64,000 bases of DNA from Massilia sp. UBA2604 (GCA_002339265.1 DDKG01000075.1:62001-126000); one strand, 5' to 3'. Counted from the stretch's first letter, positions 1-8,220 are shown. Translations and numbers: made by a program. The notes: generated from the letters alone by a model not told the origin.

Positions 1-147
1 CTGCTCTTCGTTCATCAGCGATGCCTTCGGATATTCGATAGCGCACTTCTTCGGATCGAACGACGCCGGGGTTTCGGCGGCGAAGCTGGCGCTGGCGGCG
101 CCGGTGAGGGTCAGTGCAACGAACAGCTTGGCGGACAGGTTTTTCAT
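1..147 (-). CDS. TonB-like energy transducer, N-terminal part (runs off window)
   Basis: The gene reads leftward out of the window; 49 codons are visible from the ATG at 147. The product begins with a Sec signal peptide (MKNLSAKLFVALTLTGAASA, cleavage likely after the SFA-A stretch), followed by a short region with a cysteine and the motif EYPKASLMNEEQ. That motif resembles the start of the TonB C-terminal domain in many small periplasmic TonB-like proteins of Oxalobacteraceae, where E/YPxxSLxxxEEG precedes the beta strands. The role would be in TonB-dependent uptake or an orphan periplasmic TonB-box binding function. Only the first part is visible, so the family call is tentative. Confidence 0.55.
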   Translation of the reverse strand, partial: MKNLSAKLFVALTLTGAASASFAAETPASFDPKKCAIEYPKASLMNEEQ

Positions 148-246
148 GATTTCCCCAAATAAGGTTTTAAAAGTTAAATGTCGTGATGCTTCGCTAGACG
201 CCGCCCGGCTGGCCGGCGCTTGACTACTTAATGACGAAAGTGCTGC

Positions 247-2016
247 TTAGAATTCTTCCCACTCGTCGTTGCCGACGGTGGCAGCTGCCTTTTTCGGCTT
301 CGGCGCAACTTCCGCCTCTTCCGGATTCACCGCGGCGCTGGCGGCGGCCGGCTTTTTCGGTGCCGGCGGTACGGGACGCTTCGCGGCCGGACGGACCACC
401 ACCGCGGTGGTGGTCGCGACTGGCGCCTGCGCCTCGAATTGGAACTGTTCACCCTCTTCCAGCTTGAAGATGCTGACCACGCGGGCCAGTTCGCCGGCTT
501 GGTCCTGAAGGCTCTGGGCGGCCGCTGCGGCTTCTTCCACCAGTGCGGCGTTTTGCTGGGTCATGCCATCCATCTCGATGATCGAGGTGTTGACCTGGGC
601 GATGCCGGCGCTCTGTTCGGCGCTGGCGTTGGCGATCTCGCTCATGATGTCGGTCACGCGCTTGACGCTCGACACCACTTCATCCATCGTCACGCCCGCC
701 TGGCCGACCAGCTTGCTGCCGCGCTCGACCTTGGAGACCGAATCGTCGATCAGGGTCTTGATTTCTTTTGCCGCCGCAGCCGAACGCTGGGCCAGGTTAC
801 GCACTTCGGAAGCCACGACCGCGAAGCCACGGCCCTGTTCGCCGGCACGGGCCGCTTCCACTGCCGCGTTCAGCGCCAGGATGTTGGTCTGGAAGGCGAT
901 GCCGTCGATCACGCCGATGATGTCGGCGATCTTGCTGGCGGAACCATTGATCTCACCCATGGTGCCGACCACTTGCGACACCACATCGCCGCCCTTGCGG
1001 GCCACGTCCGAGGCAGCTGCGGCCAGCGCATTGGCTTCACGGGCGTTGTCGGCGTTCTGCTTGACGGTCGAGGTCAGCTGCTCCATCGCCGACGCGGTCT
1101 TTTCCAGCGAGCTGGCCTGCAGTTCGGTACGCGAGGACAGGTCGATATTGCCGGCGGCGATTTCACGCGAGGCGGTGCCGATGGTCTCGGTGCCGCGGCG
1201 CACCTGGGCCACGATGTCCACCAGGCTGTTGCGCATTTCTTTCATTTCGACCAGCAGGCTGCCGCGGTCCGATTCCTTGGTGTCGATGGCGATCGACAGG
1301 TCACCGTGGGCGATGCTGCCGGCGATCTTGGCGGTGTAGCCAGGCTCGCCGCCGAGCTGCTTGAGCAGGCTGCGGGTGATCACGACAGCGGCGGCCACGC
1401 CCAGCACCACGGCCAGGGCCAGCAGGACCAGCATGAAGTTACGGGCATTGTCGAACGCCGCTTCGGCGTCGGCCTTGGTCTGGGCGTTCTGTTTATCTTC
1501 CTGGGCGGCCAGCGCGTTGAGGGCCTCGGTCCACTTGCGCTGCACCGGGCGCACTTCGCGCACCATGACGCGGGTGGCGTCCATGGCGTTGGCGGCGAGA
1601 TAGAGTTCGGTGGCGCGGGCGATCGCCGGCATGGCGGCGGTTTCGTGTTCCTTGATCTGGGCCAGCAGCGCCTTTTCCTGGTCGTTGCCGTTCGATGCGA
1701 ACAGGGCGGTCAGCTTGCGCTGGGTTTCGTTGTACTGGGCGGTCTGTTCCTTGAACTTCGCGATTTCCGGTTCCATGTCGGCCGGGTCGGCCATCAGGGT
1801 CAGGACGCGCAGCGACTGCAGACGATCGTTGACGTTATTGCGCATCTCGATCACGAGGCCGGTCGACACATTACTCACGCTGACCACGTGGTCGAGGCGA
1901 TCCTGGATCTGCGCCATGCGCAGGATACCCACTACAGCAACAGCCACCAGCAGCACCAGGATCAGTGCGAAACCGAGGGCCAGACGGGTACCGACCTTCA
2001 TGTTGTTCAAATTCAT
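247..2016 (-). CDS. Methyl-accepting chemotaxis protein with CheR/CheB tether
   Basis: A 589-residue transmembrane chemoreceptor. It has a short N-terminal anchor and TM1 (about residues 10-32), a periplasmic four-helix-bundle sensor (about 33-185), TM2 (about 190-212), HAMP, and a long cytoplasmic signalling domain. The conserved hairpin tip is visible ([20 protein letters not shown], then [12 protein letters not shown]), which binds CheA/CheW. The C-terminus is an Ala/Pro/Lys-rich linker ending in DEWEEF, which fits the xWxxF pentapeptide that tethers the methylation enzymes CheR and CheB in Tar/Tsr-type receptors. The start at 2016 has AGGGAA seven bases upstream. The ligand is unknown. 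The gene stands alone and is not part of a chemotaxis operon in view. Confidence 0.95.
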   Translation of the reverse strand: MNLNNMKVGTRLALGFALILVLLVAVAVVGILRMAQIQDRLDHVVSVSNVSTGLVIEMRNNVNDRLQSLRVLTLMADPADMEPEIAKFKEQTAQYNETQRKLTALFASNGNDQEKALLAQIKEHETAAMPAIARATELYLAANAMDATRVMVREVRPVQRKWTEALNALAAQEDKQNAQTKADAEAAFDNARNFMLVLLALAVVLGVAAAVVITRSLLKQLGGEPGYTAKIAGSIAHGDLSIAIDTKESDRGSLLVEMKEMRNSLVDIVAQVRRGTETIGTASREIAAGNIDLSSRTELQASSLEKTASAMEQLTSTVKQNADNAREANALAAAASDVARKGGDVVSQVVGTMGEINGSASKIADIIGVIDGIAFQTNILALNAAVEAARAGEQGRGFAVVASEVRNLAQRSAAAAKEIKTLIDDSVSKVERGSKLVGQAGVTMDEVVSSVKRVTDIMSEIANASAEQSAGIAQVNTSIIEMDGMTQQNAALVEEAAAAAQSLQDQAGELARVVSIFKLEEGEQFQFEAQAPVATTTAVVVRPAAKRPVPPAPKKPAAASAAVNPEEAEVAPKPKKAAATVGNDEWEEF

Positions 2017-2320
2017 TCGTGTTTTCCCTGTAACTTATTGATCGAAACTCGCTCGGATGAGATAGCGCCGTGCGAAGCGCTCCTGAAATCGGTGTTTCTC
2101 CACGCTTTCAGGTGTTTCCGACAGGATAAATCAAGATTTCACCTAGTTAGTCAGAAAATCTCTTGCTCGACCGAATTGTTTCGGCACAACAACAGGATTG
2201 ATACAGTGCAACATTGGAACAGGTCTGCATTATGAAACGACTATTGCCACACAGCAAGCAATTTTGAAACTTATATGGTTGTTTTGATAATCAAATGTAT
2301 CGATTTGTCGACAAGAAATA
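2017..2320. other. Intergenic region between chemoreceptor and dusA
   Basis: This stretch is clearly more AT-rich than its neighbours and must hold the leftward promoter of the chemoreceptor gene. An SD-like AGGGAA is present next to the start. I looked for a flagellar sigma-28 type promoter (TAAA-N15-GCCGATAA) and did not find a convincing one. No open reading frame of credible quality is present. Confidence 0.5.
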
Positions 2321-2349
2321 AAAAAAGGCGTGCCGCAGCACGCCTTTTT
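2321..2349 (-). terminator. Rho-independent terminator of dusA
   Basis: Stem AGGCGTGC (2326-2333) / GCACGCCT (2338-2345) with a CGCA loop, flanked by an A-run on the left and a T-run on the right. It can therefore work in both directions; its position just past the dusA stop makes it the dusA terminator. Confidence 0.85.
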
Positions 2350-2370
2350 GTTACTTTTAGAGAGAATTAA

Positions 2371-3363
2371 TCAGGCCGCAGCAGGCATTCTGGCAGCTGC
2401 CTCGAGCAGCAAGCGCGGATCACCCAGCGCCAGCTTCTTCGAATCGGACAGGGTTTGACGGAAAGAACGCGCTCCCGGCAAGCCCTGCATCAGGCCCAGC
2501 ATGTGGCGCGTGATGCTGTTGAGCTTCAGGCCCAGCGGGCCGTAGCGGCGCAGCTGCTCTTCGATATACGGGATCATCGCTTCCAGCACCTCGACCCGCG
2601 AAAGCGGCCGGCCCACTTCGTCGCCATAGAAGCGCCGATCCCAGTCGGCCATGGTCCAGGGATTGTGATAAGCCTCGCGGCCCAGCATCACGCCGTCGAC
2701 GTGTTCCAGGTGCAGCGCGATCTCGTCGTCGCTCTTGATGCCGCCATTGATCAGGATCTCGAGGTCGGGGAATTCGCGCTTGAGCTGGTAGGCCACCTGA
2801 TAGCGCAACGGCGGGATTTCGCGGTTTTCCTTCGGCGACAGGCCTTTCAGGACGGCGTTGCGGGCGTGCACAATGAAGGTCTTGCAGCCGGCATCGGCAA
2901 TGGTGCCGACGAAATCGCGCACGAAGCCATATTCCTCGTCGTAGTCGATGCCGATCCGGTGTTTCACCGTGACGTCGATCGAGACCGCATCGCGCATCGC
3001 CTTCACGCAATCGGCCACCAGCTGCGGCTCGTTCATCAGGCAGGCGCCGAACGCGCCCTTCTGCACCCGCTCGGACGGGCAGCCGCAGTTGAGGTTGATC
3101 TCGTCATAGCCCCATTGTTCGCCGAGCTTGGCGCTTTTCGCCAGGTCCGTCGGGTCGCTGCCGCCCAGCTGCAGGGCGATCGGGTGTTCGACGTCGTCGT
3201 AGCGCAGGTGGCGCTCGACGTCGCCGTAGACCAGGGCGCCGGTGGTGACCATTTCGGTGTACAGCCAGGTGTGGCGGGTGATCTGGCGGTGGAAGACGCG
3301 GCAGTGGCGGTCGGTCCAGTCCATCATGGGAGCTACACTAAGTTTTCGCTTTCCGTAAGCCAT
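2371..3363 (-). CDS. dusA: tRNA-dihydrouridine(20/20a) synthase, 5' end rebuilt by prophage
   Basis: A 330-residue flavoprotein that reduces U20/U20a in the tRNA D-loop. Dus family marks are clear: LSVAPMMDWTDRHCR at the N-terminus (FMN binding), NLNCGCPSERVQKGAFGACLM with the catalytic cysteine, KHRIGID, INGGI and GVMLGREAYHNPW (phosphate binding). The prophage is integrated inside the codons for MMDWT, at 3311-3327. Residues 1 to about 12 (MAYGKRKLSVAP) are therefore encoded by phage DNA, while the stranded host version at 40451 begins MSTTSTIPGIAPAP and continues RRLSVAPMMDWT. The gene remains a full-length reading frame and is probably active, but its promoter is now phage-derived. Confidence 0.97.
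   Translation of the reverse strand: MAYGKRKLSVAPMMDWTDRHCRVFHRQITRHTWLYTEMVTTGALVYGDVERHLRYDDVEHPIALQLGGSDPTDLAKSAKLGEQWGYDEINLNCGCPSERVQKGAFGACLMNEPQLVADCVKAMRDAVSIDVTVKHRIGIDYDEEYGFVRDFVGTIADAGCKTFIVHARNAVLKGLSPKENREIPPLRYQVAYQLKREFPDLEILINGGIKSDDEIALHLEHVDGVMLGREAYHNPWTMADWDRRFYGDEVGRPLSRVEVLEAMIPYIEEQLRRYGPLGLKLNSITRHMLGLMQGLPGARSFRQTLSDSKKLALGDPRLLLEAAARMPAAA
3311..3327. other. attL core in dusA
   Basis: TCGGTCCAGTCCATCAT is identical to 40360-40376 and encodes the MMDWTD region of DusA on the minus strand. The sequences diverge immediately to the right (GGGAGC here, CGGGGC at attR). Confidence 0.93.
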
Positions 3364-3446
3364 TATTTCATCTACTTTTCACTCTGAGCGGCGTGTTTGC
3401 CATTTCCCGTAAGTTCCCGCAAAATGCCGCAGTTTCTCAAACTTAC

Positions 3447-3463
3447 TACTCCAAATTTACTCC
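3447..3463. repeat. Arm-type repeat next to attL (copy 1)
   Basis: TACTCCAAATTTACTCC, identical to 40308-40324 near attR. Each copy is itself a tandem of TACTCC with an 11-bp (one helical turn) period, as expected of integrase arm-binding sites. This copy ends on the base before the integrase start codon, so integrase binding here could also repress int. Confidence 0.75.
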
Positions 3464-4495
3464 ATGGCGGCAATCTCAAAACGCGGCGATTCATGGCGGG
3501 CACACATCCGTCGGACGGGACACAAGTCGATATCGGGGACCTTCCCGACCAAGGCGCAAGCAATTGCGTGGGCAAGGGGAATCGAAGCGGAGATGGACGC
3601 CAAGCGCTTTAAGGATGCGCGTGGGCTGGCGAATATTACCCTAAAAACCGCGATTGAACGGTATGAGGAGGAGATCGGCGCCGAGCACCCATTCGGCAAG
3701 AACAAGACGGCCGTCCTCAAGATGTGGAAGAGCAAGCACGGTGACAAGACGCTTGACGAGCTCACGGATGAGTACCTGACAAAGTTCGTGCGGGAGCGCC
3801 GCAATGGTGGCGCTGGCGGTGTCACTATCAGCATCGACCTGACCTACTTGGCCAGCGTCTTCAAAACAGCTAAGGAGCTTTGGAAGCTTCCAGTCACGCT
3901 CGAACCGGTGCAAGCTGCTCGAGCCAACATGGCGCATCTAAAAATCTCGACCAAGTCTGAAGAACGCCGGCGGCGCCCTACTGCGGACGAGATAGCGGCC
4001 CTTTGCGATTACCTCGACAACCGGTCGACCTTGCCAATGCGAGACCTAATACACTTCGCGATCGCATCCGCGATGCGCATTGAGGAAATTACGATGCTAC
4101 GCTGGGTCGACTTGAACGATGCCGATCGCACGATCATCATTCGAGACCGAAAGCACCCTCGACAGAAAAAGGGTAATGACCAGGAAGTCCCGCTGCTCAG
4201 CGATGCCTTCGACATCGTCAAACGCCAACCGCGGCCTGGCCTGCCGACATCTGAATGCCGCATCTTTCCGGTCAAGGCTGCTACTGTCAGCACGGTCTTT
4301 CCAAGGGCTACGAAAGCCCTCGGAATTGAAGACTTGCACTTCCATGATCTTCGCCATGAAGGGGTTTCTAGACTGTTTGAGCAGGGCTACCAGATTCAAG
4401 AGGTTGCCCTAGTGTCAGGCCATCGCGACTGGAAGATGCTCGCGCGATATACTCAAATTAAGGCGAAAGATTTACATCGCAACAATAATAGCTAA
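3464..4495 (+). CDS. int: Tyrosine site-specific integrase (dusA-type)
   Basis: A 343-residue phage integrase. The N-terminal part (about 1-60) is an AP2-like arm-binding region, the middle (about 60-165) is a SAM-like core-binding domain, and the catalytic domain follows. Catalytic residues are visible: R205 in ASAMRIEE, H294 and R297 in HFHDLRHEG, H320 in SGHRDW, and the nucleophile Y329 in LARYTQ. It recombines attP with the dusA site. The start codon abuts the arm-type repeat and no Shine-Dalgarno sequence is evident, which suggests weak or leaderless translation. It is transcribed inward from attL. Confidence 0.96.
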   Translation: MAAISKRGDSWRAHIRRTGHKSISGTFPTKAQAIAWARGIEAEMDAKRFKDARGLANITLKTAIERYEEEIGAEHPFGKNKTAVLKMWKSKHGDKTLDELTDEYLTKFVRERRNGGAGGVTISIDLTYLASVFKTAKELWKLPVTLEPVQAARANMAHLKISTKSEERRRRPTADEIAALCDYLDNRSTLPMRDLIHFAIASAMRIEEITMLRWVDLNDADRTIIIRDRKHPRQKKGNDQEVPLLSDAFDIVKRQPRPGLPTSECRIFPVKAATVSTVFPRATKALGIEDLHFHDLRHEGVSRLFEQGYQIQEVALVSGHRDWKMLARYTQIKAKDLHRNNNS

Positions 4496-4512
4496 ATACA
4501 AAAGGGTTATCC

Positions 4513-5439
4513 ATGTCGTTCATAGAGAAAGAGATAGGTAAGATCGAAGAGGACGTAAGCAACCAGCTTGCTCAAAAAATGCTTAGAGACGGCAACTTGG
4601 CGTTTGCATTTGTGTTAGCTGCTGCGCTAGGAGCCATCGCGATTTATTGCTATAAATTCGGCTTCTTTTCATTGACAGAAAAACGAGACGACTGGGGGAC
4701 CTTTGGCGACTTCCTGGGCGGCTTACTCAACCCCATTGTAGGAATTGTCACCGTCTTCCTGGTACTTTTAAATGCCCGCCTACAACGTTTAGAACTTAGA
4801 AACTCGCTACGCGAGATGAAGAATACGAACTCTGCAATGGAAGCGCAGAATAGGTCAGTCGAGGCACAAGAGTCACAAAGTACCTTTTTCAACTGGCTGA
4901 GCGCTTATCGCGGAACCGTCGCGGACCTGCGGTTCGTATCTTCTTCGGGCTTCCCAGAGTACTGCGGACAGTCAGCTCTATTCAACATATACCGGCACTA
5001 TTTGACAGGGGGCGAAGTATCGCGAATGTTCTCGGGAAGACTACCTAAGAACGCCTTGCAGGAACTGCTCGCCACAGGTGATATCACAGATGAGAGTGAC
5101 GCCAAGCTGGCGGAGAGTATTATCCTACAGGAATGGAAAATTATTAAGAGAAAGCAACTCGATAATCTCGAAGTTCCGATGAGCTCCATTGTCGCCCTGA
5201 TGGAATGGATTTACAGTGGAAGAAGAGGAAGCATATCAGCAGCTCAAAAAAATGAGTTCTTTAAAATCCTGAAGTCACAACTCTCAACGGCAGAACTTGC
5301 ATTTCTTTTCTACGAAAGCTGGACCATGAATCCAGGCCCTAAGCTAATTTTCAAAACCTACAAGATATTTGATCGCCTTCCAATCGACTCTGATCACCTT
5401 CTGAAGTTTATGCTGGCCAGGGCATCGCATTTGAAGTAA
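4513..5439 (+). CDS. AbiC-like putative phage abortive infection membrane protein
   Basis: A 308-residue protein directly after int (17-base gap). Two N-terminal membrane segments (about 29-48 and 71-89) flank the motif DWGTFGDFLGGLLNP (60-74), followed by a coiled-coil (about 90-120) and then STFFNWLSAYR. This architecture and motif order match the putative-AbiC family (putAbiC, cf. DWGTFGDFxGGxLNP, then FFxLLxxY). Members are implicated in abortive infection, although most are untested. The gene is visibly more AT-rich than late phage genes, as expected for a moron acquired separately. Its place at the prophage edge fits a superinfection-defence role. Family assignment is from motif recognition only. 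Confidence 0.7.
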   Translation: MSFIEKEIGKIEEDVSNQLAQKMLRDGNLAFAFVLAAALGAIAIYCYKFGFFSLTEKRDDWGTFGDFLGGLLNPIVGIVTVFLVLLNARLQRLELRNSLREMKNTNSAMEAQNRSVEAQESQSTFFNWLSAYRGTVADLRFVSSSGFPEYCGQSALFNIYRHYLTGGEVSRMFSGRLPKNALQELLATGDITDESDAKLAESIILQEWKIIKRKQLDNLEVPMSSIVALMEWIYSGRRGSISAAQKNEFFKILKSQLSTAELAFLFYESWTMNPGPKLIFKTYKIFDRLPIDSDHLLKFMLARASHLK

Positions 5440-5476
5440 CCCAAACTATTCATCCGACTCACCGCCTGTTGCAAGT

Positions 5477-5719
5477 TCAAGGCAACCTCGGAAACTCCTT
5501 AACACATGGCTCGTCCAATAAGCGTCTACGCAAAGTTTCCAAGACCAAACCTTGTTGCCCCGGCAAAGTAGGGACTATTCGCTGCAGCTGGTCAGCATAA
5601 AGGACAACACTACGTAGGCGCGCAATTTCCCAAAGAAGGACTCGAATATCGTCCGAATCTCCCGCCCGAGCTTGAATTCTCTGCAAATCTGTCTTCGTTA
5701 GTGCTGTTTTAAAACGCAT
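5477..5719 (-). CDS. Small SOS-box-controlled protein, unknown
   Basis: An 80-residue acidic/basic mixed protein (MRFKTALTKTDLQRIQARAG...) with no membrane segment and a predicted helical content. I do not recognise a family. The start at 5719 is chosen because AGGGAA lies a few bases upstream and a perfect LexA-type box sits 12 bp before the ATG; longer upstream frames would run through that operator. The gene is convergent with the AbiC-like gene and lies downstream of the methyltransferase on the same strand. Expression is predicted to rise on DNA damage, independent of or together with prophage induction. Confidence 0.6.
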   Translation of the reverse strand: MRFKTALTKTDLQRIQARAGDSDDIRVLLWEIARLRSVVLYADQLQRIVPTLPGQQGLVLETLRRRLLDEPCVKEFPRLP

Positions 5720-5730
5720 AGCCACATTCC

Positions 5731-5746
5731 CTGTATGTTTATACAG
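5731..5746 (-). promoter_or_regulatory. LexA (SOS) box
   Basis: CTGTATGTTTATACAG matches CTGT-N8-ACAG, the LexA operator consensus of beta- and gammaproteobacteria, and also contains a TATAAA-like -10 element on the minus strand. It lies 12 bp upstream of the gene at 5477-5719. Confidence 0.75.
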
Positions 5747-5760
5747 TGTAGCAAATTTTT

Positions 5761-5784
5761 GAGAGTGCAGACGTCTGCACTCTC
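5761..5784. repeat. Dispersed 18-bp palindrome, copy 1 (24-bp perfect palindrome here)
   Basis: Core AGTGCAGACGTCTGCACT, extended by GAG/CTC on each side to a perfect 24-bp palindrome. It lies 5 bp past the methyltransferase stop. No T-run follows on either strand, so it does not look like a terminator. Four more copies occur at 18177, 28251, 34784 and 35857. Confidence 0.75.
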
Positions 5785-5789
5785 TACGA

Positions 5790-6575
5790 TCAGAACAGCC
5801 CGGCCGGCTCAGCCATCCTGTCCCAGCTGTAAATGATGACCTCCGCGCGCTCGACTCCCTTCCCGCCGCCAACCGTATAGCTGATCGGCACCGTATCCAT
5901 TTGGAAGTCAGCGAACACACGACGGATCTCAGGATGATCGTTCAGGCTCACGATCGCCTTCCCCTTAAGGCGCTTCATCAGGGCCGCCATCTTCTGGTAC
6001 TCCTCAAGCCCGAAATCGACGCCATACCCTTCGGTCTCCCAATATGGCGGATCAAGGTAGAAGAGCGTGTGGGGGCGGTCGTACCGCTCCATTAGCTTGT
6101 GCCAATCCATGTTCTCGATGTAGGCGCCAGACAGCCGCAGGTGCGCTGCAGATAGGTTTTCCTCAATCCGAAGCAGGTTGATAGGTGGCGTGGTCGTTGC
6201 CGTGCCCCAGGTCTGTCCTTGCACCTTGCCGCCAAACGCATGATGCTGCAAGTAGAAGAACCTTACGGCGCGCTGGATGTCCGTGAGCGTGTCTGGTGGC
6301 GTCTCCTGGTGCCACTTGAAGACCTCACGACTGGCCAGCGCCCACTTGAAGTGCCTCACGAACTCCTCGAGGTGATGCTGCACGACGCGATACAGCCTGA
6401 CCAGCTCGCCGTTGATGTCGTTGATTACCTCGACCTTTGCCGGCGGCCGCATGAAGTAAAGCGCGGCGCCGCCGGCAAAGACCTCGACGTAGCACTCGTG
6501 CGCTGGGAACTGGGGAATGATGTGGTCGGCCAGGCGTCGTTTGCCGCCGATCCATGGAATGATGGGTGTTGCCAT
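5790..6575 (-). CDS. D12-class DNA N6-adenine methyltransferase (Dam-like)
   Basis: A 261-residue orphan methyltransferase. The SAM-binding start (PIIPWIGGKRRL, 4-15), FAGGAALYF (33-41) and the catalytic DPPY (175-178) are in the alpha-class (D12/Dam) order. It methylates adenine N6 in a short target, possibly GATC as in Dam, though the target cannot be read from sequence. No restriction endonuclease is adjacent, so it is likely an anti-restriction or phage-regulatory enzyme. The start at 6575 has AAGG seven bases upstream. The region upstream (6576-6717) carries a GC-rich hairpin (GCCGCCTTCCGGAAGGTGGC) of unknown role. Confidence 0.93.
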   Translation of the reverse strand: MATPIIPWIGGKRRLADHIIPQFPAHECYVEVFAGGAALYFMRPPAKVEVINDINGELVRLYRVVQHHLEEFVRHFKWALASREVFKWHQETPPDTLTDIQRAVRFFYLQHHAFGGKVQGQTWGTATTTPPINLLRIEENLSAAHLRLSGAYIENMDWHKLMERYDRPHTLFYLDPPYWETEGYGVDFGLEEYQKMAALMKRLKGKAIVSLNDHPEIRRVFADFQMDTVPISYTVGGGKGVERAEVIIYSWDRMAEPAGLF

Positions 6576-6717
6576 TAGTAAACCTTACAGTTGCGATTGT
6601 GCTAAACTCGCGCCGCCTTCCGGAAGGTGGCAGAGCCTTGCTTGGTTCACTGGCTAGAACAGTGGATCGAGGCCGATGCAGGTTGTTAGAGCAACTCGCG
6701 CCGGCGCTCTGTCTTTA

Positions 6718-7263
6718 CTACGGGGCGATGGTCCCTACTTCGTAGAAGCCATGCTTCCGCGCCCAGTCCTGCAGCGCGCTTACTTTTTCTCGGAGACGCT
6801 CGGTCTCGAGGTCTGCGTCTCGGACGAGGTCTCGAAGATGCTGCTCAGTCGGCTTTGGTAGCTCGATGTATTCGGTCGCTCCGGCGTCATGAGGGACGAC
6901 GGTACCTGAGGCTTCGGCCCCGCCGGCAGTGGCACACACGCGGGCAGGGACTGCGATGCGCAGCCGCAGACGATCGGCAGCAGCACGCTCAGCAGCGATA
7001 CGCTTTTCAGCTTCATTGAGATTCCTTTGATAAGTGGCCAGGGTGGCCCGGGTTGACGCGATGTCCCGCCGTCGCTCGGCTTCGTTATGAGCCACTGCGA
7101 TCCGCACGTCATGCATGGCCGCGTCCGCACGTTCTGCCTTGTCGCGCTCCCATTCGAGCCGGACATCGTCGGCGCCGAAAAGGTAGCCAGACAGGCCAGC
7201 GATCGTTACCGCGCCAAGCAAGGCCGCTCCAACCGCAGCGACCTTCAACTGGTCAATGATCAT
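6718..7263 (-). CDS. Rz-like inner-membrane spanin subunit
   Basis: A 181-residue protein with one N-terminal signal-anchor helix (about 8-27) followed by a long charged helix (EWERDKAERADAAMHDV... to about 110), typical of i-spanin (Rz). It bridges to the outer-membrane lipoprotein Rz1, whose gene is nested inside this one in another frame, and fuses inner and outer membranes at lysis. The start at 7263 overlaps the endolysin stop by four bases (ATGA). It is the last gene of the leftward late operon. Confidence 0.88.
   Translation of the reverse strand: MIIDQLKVAAVGAALLGAVTIAGLSGYLFGADDVRLEWERDKAERADAAMHDVRIAVAHNEAERRRDIASTRATLATYQRNLNEAEKRIAAERAAADRLRLRIAVPARVCATAGGAEASGTVVPHDAGATEYIELPKPTEQHLRDLVRDADLETERLREKVSALQDWARKHGFYEVGTIAP
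6780..7016 (-). CDS. Rz1-like outer-membrane spanin lipoprotein, nested in Rz
   Basis: A 78-residue lipoprotein fully embedded out of frame within the Rz gene. The signal MKLKSVSLLSVLLPIVCGCA gives a lipobox-like cysteine at 17 or 19, and the mature part is short and Pro/Ser-rich (LPAGPKPQVPSS), as in Rz1 proteins. The start at 7016 is preceded by AAAGGAA with correct spacing. Full nesting of Rz1 in Rz is the lambda arrangement. Confidence 0.85.
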   Translation of the reverse strand: MKLKSVSLLSVLLPIVCGCASQSLPACVPLPAGPKPQVPSSLMTPERPNTSSYQSRLSSIFETSSETQTSRPSVSEKK

Positions 7264-7721
7264 GCTGCTACTTCCTGGCTGTCGAAGCGCTGGAGGCTGC
7301 GGCCATTCATCACCGCAATAAGAATCTTCGCGTAATTCGGATCTGTCGCGTAGCCGGCTGCTGCTGCGGCACGAGCCCAACCTTCGCCAGTGGTTTCATC
7401 GAAGCAAGCCGCATAGCGCGGGTTCACCTTGAAGAAGCGTGCGCGGTCGGCGATGCATTCGTCCACGCTGGAATAGGCGCGGAACTTGGCCACCAAGTCG
7501 ACGCGCTTGCCGCCCACGTATTCATGGGTTGGTACGTCGACGGTCTTGCCTTTCCAGGAGCGGTCGGCCTTGATGCCGAACAGGTTGTTGCCAGGTGCGC
7601 GCGAACCCCAGCCGGATTCGAGTGCAGCCTGGGCGATGGTGAACGAGGCCGGAATGCCGTGCTCAAGGTGAACACGTTGGGCGGCCGGCAGCAGCAAGGC
7701 GATGAAGGCGGTAGGCGGCAT
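7260..7721 (-). CDS. Endolysin, FlgJ-like glucosaminidase
   Basis: A 153-residue single-domain peptidoglycan hydrolase. ASFTIAQAALESGWGSRAPGNNLFGIK (about 25-51) is the characteristic start of the FlgJ/glucosaminidase fold with the catalytic glutamate in ALESGWG, and FRAYSSVDECIADRARFF is the usual mid-domain motif (WGxK...FRxYxSxxeSi). There is no signal peptide, so export depends on the holin. It overlaps the holin by one base and Rz by four. Confidence 0.9.
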   Translation of the reverse strand: MPPTAFIALLLPAAQRVHLEHGIPASFTIAQAALESGWGSRAPGNNLFGIKADRSWKGKTVDVPTHEYVGGKRVDLVAKFRAYSSVDECIADRARFFKVNPRYAACFDETTGEGWARAAAAAGYATDPNYAKILIAVMNGRSLQRFDSQEVAA

Positions 7722-8098
7722 CAGATGATCTCCCGCACGTCCTTGACCAGGTCAGCCAGGTCGGCATCGCGACGCTTCTCGATGAACTTAAACAGCGCAC
7801 GAACGATGACCCACGCCGGCAGGCCGCACGTGAACATGAACCCGCCCTGGGCAATCTGGCCAAGCAGGTCATCCGACCAGTGTTCGATACCGAGGTACTT
7901 GATGAGCGCGGCGCCACCGGCAATCGAGCCGACGACGGTGCACGCCAACGCCACGCGCCATTCCTTCTTACTGCTGGGCGGTGTCATGGCCATCACGACG
8001 AAGGAGGCAAGCCCGGCGCCGATGCCCATGCCGACCAGGCCGCCGATGATTTTCATGCTTGCTGCGCCGGCGGCCGCGCCGGAAATTGGTTCACTCAT
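7721..8098 (-). CDS. Putative holin
   Basis: A 125-residue membrane protein with three hydrophobic segments (about 17-38, 50-70, 80-105) and a charged C-terminus (KFIEKRRDADLADLVKDVREII). This is the size and topology of class I holins, and it is directly upstream of the endolysin, with which it overlaps by one base. The start at 8098 is taken as the first ATG after the upstream inverted repeat. The exact holin family is not recognised. Confidence 0.75.
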   Translation of the reverse strand: MSEPISGAAAGAASMKIIGGLVGMGIGAGLASFVVMAMTPPSSKKEWRVALACTVVGSIAGGAALIKYLGIEHWSDDLLGQIAQGGFMFTCGLPAWVIVRALFKFIEKRRDADLADLVKDVREII

Positions 8099-8190
8099 TA
8101 GGGTTCTTTCGTGGTTAGAAGTCGCCCGGCATGGTGTCCAATTCATGCGCACTTCGGATTACCGGGTGCGCACAGTCTGTCGCTCTAGCG

Positions 8191-8216
8191 GTCTCATTTC
8201 TAGGGAGAAATGGGAC
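8191..8216. repeat. 26-bp late inverted repeat, copy 1 (before lysis genes)
   Basis: Half sites GTCTCATTTCT and AGAAATGGGAC around AGGG. It lies between the stop of the amidase-like gene and the holin start, at the head of the lysis cassette. Copies 2 and 3 are at 21498-21523 and 23392-23417. Confidence 0.75.
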
Positions 8217-8220
8217 TATT

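Noticed and set aside
439-2235. Long rightward open frame over the chemoreceptor gene
   Set aside because: Antisense shadow of high-GC coding DNA; composition (His/Gly/Asp-rich, low complexity) is not protein-like and the minus-strand product is clear.
5761-5784. 24-bp palindrome as terminator of the methylase gene
   Set aside because: No T-run on either strand follows it and the same core occurs in coding genes; a binding site is more likely.
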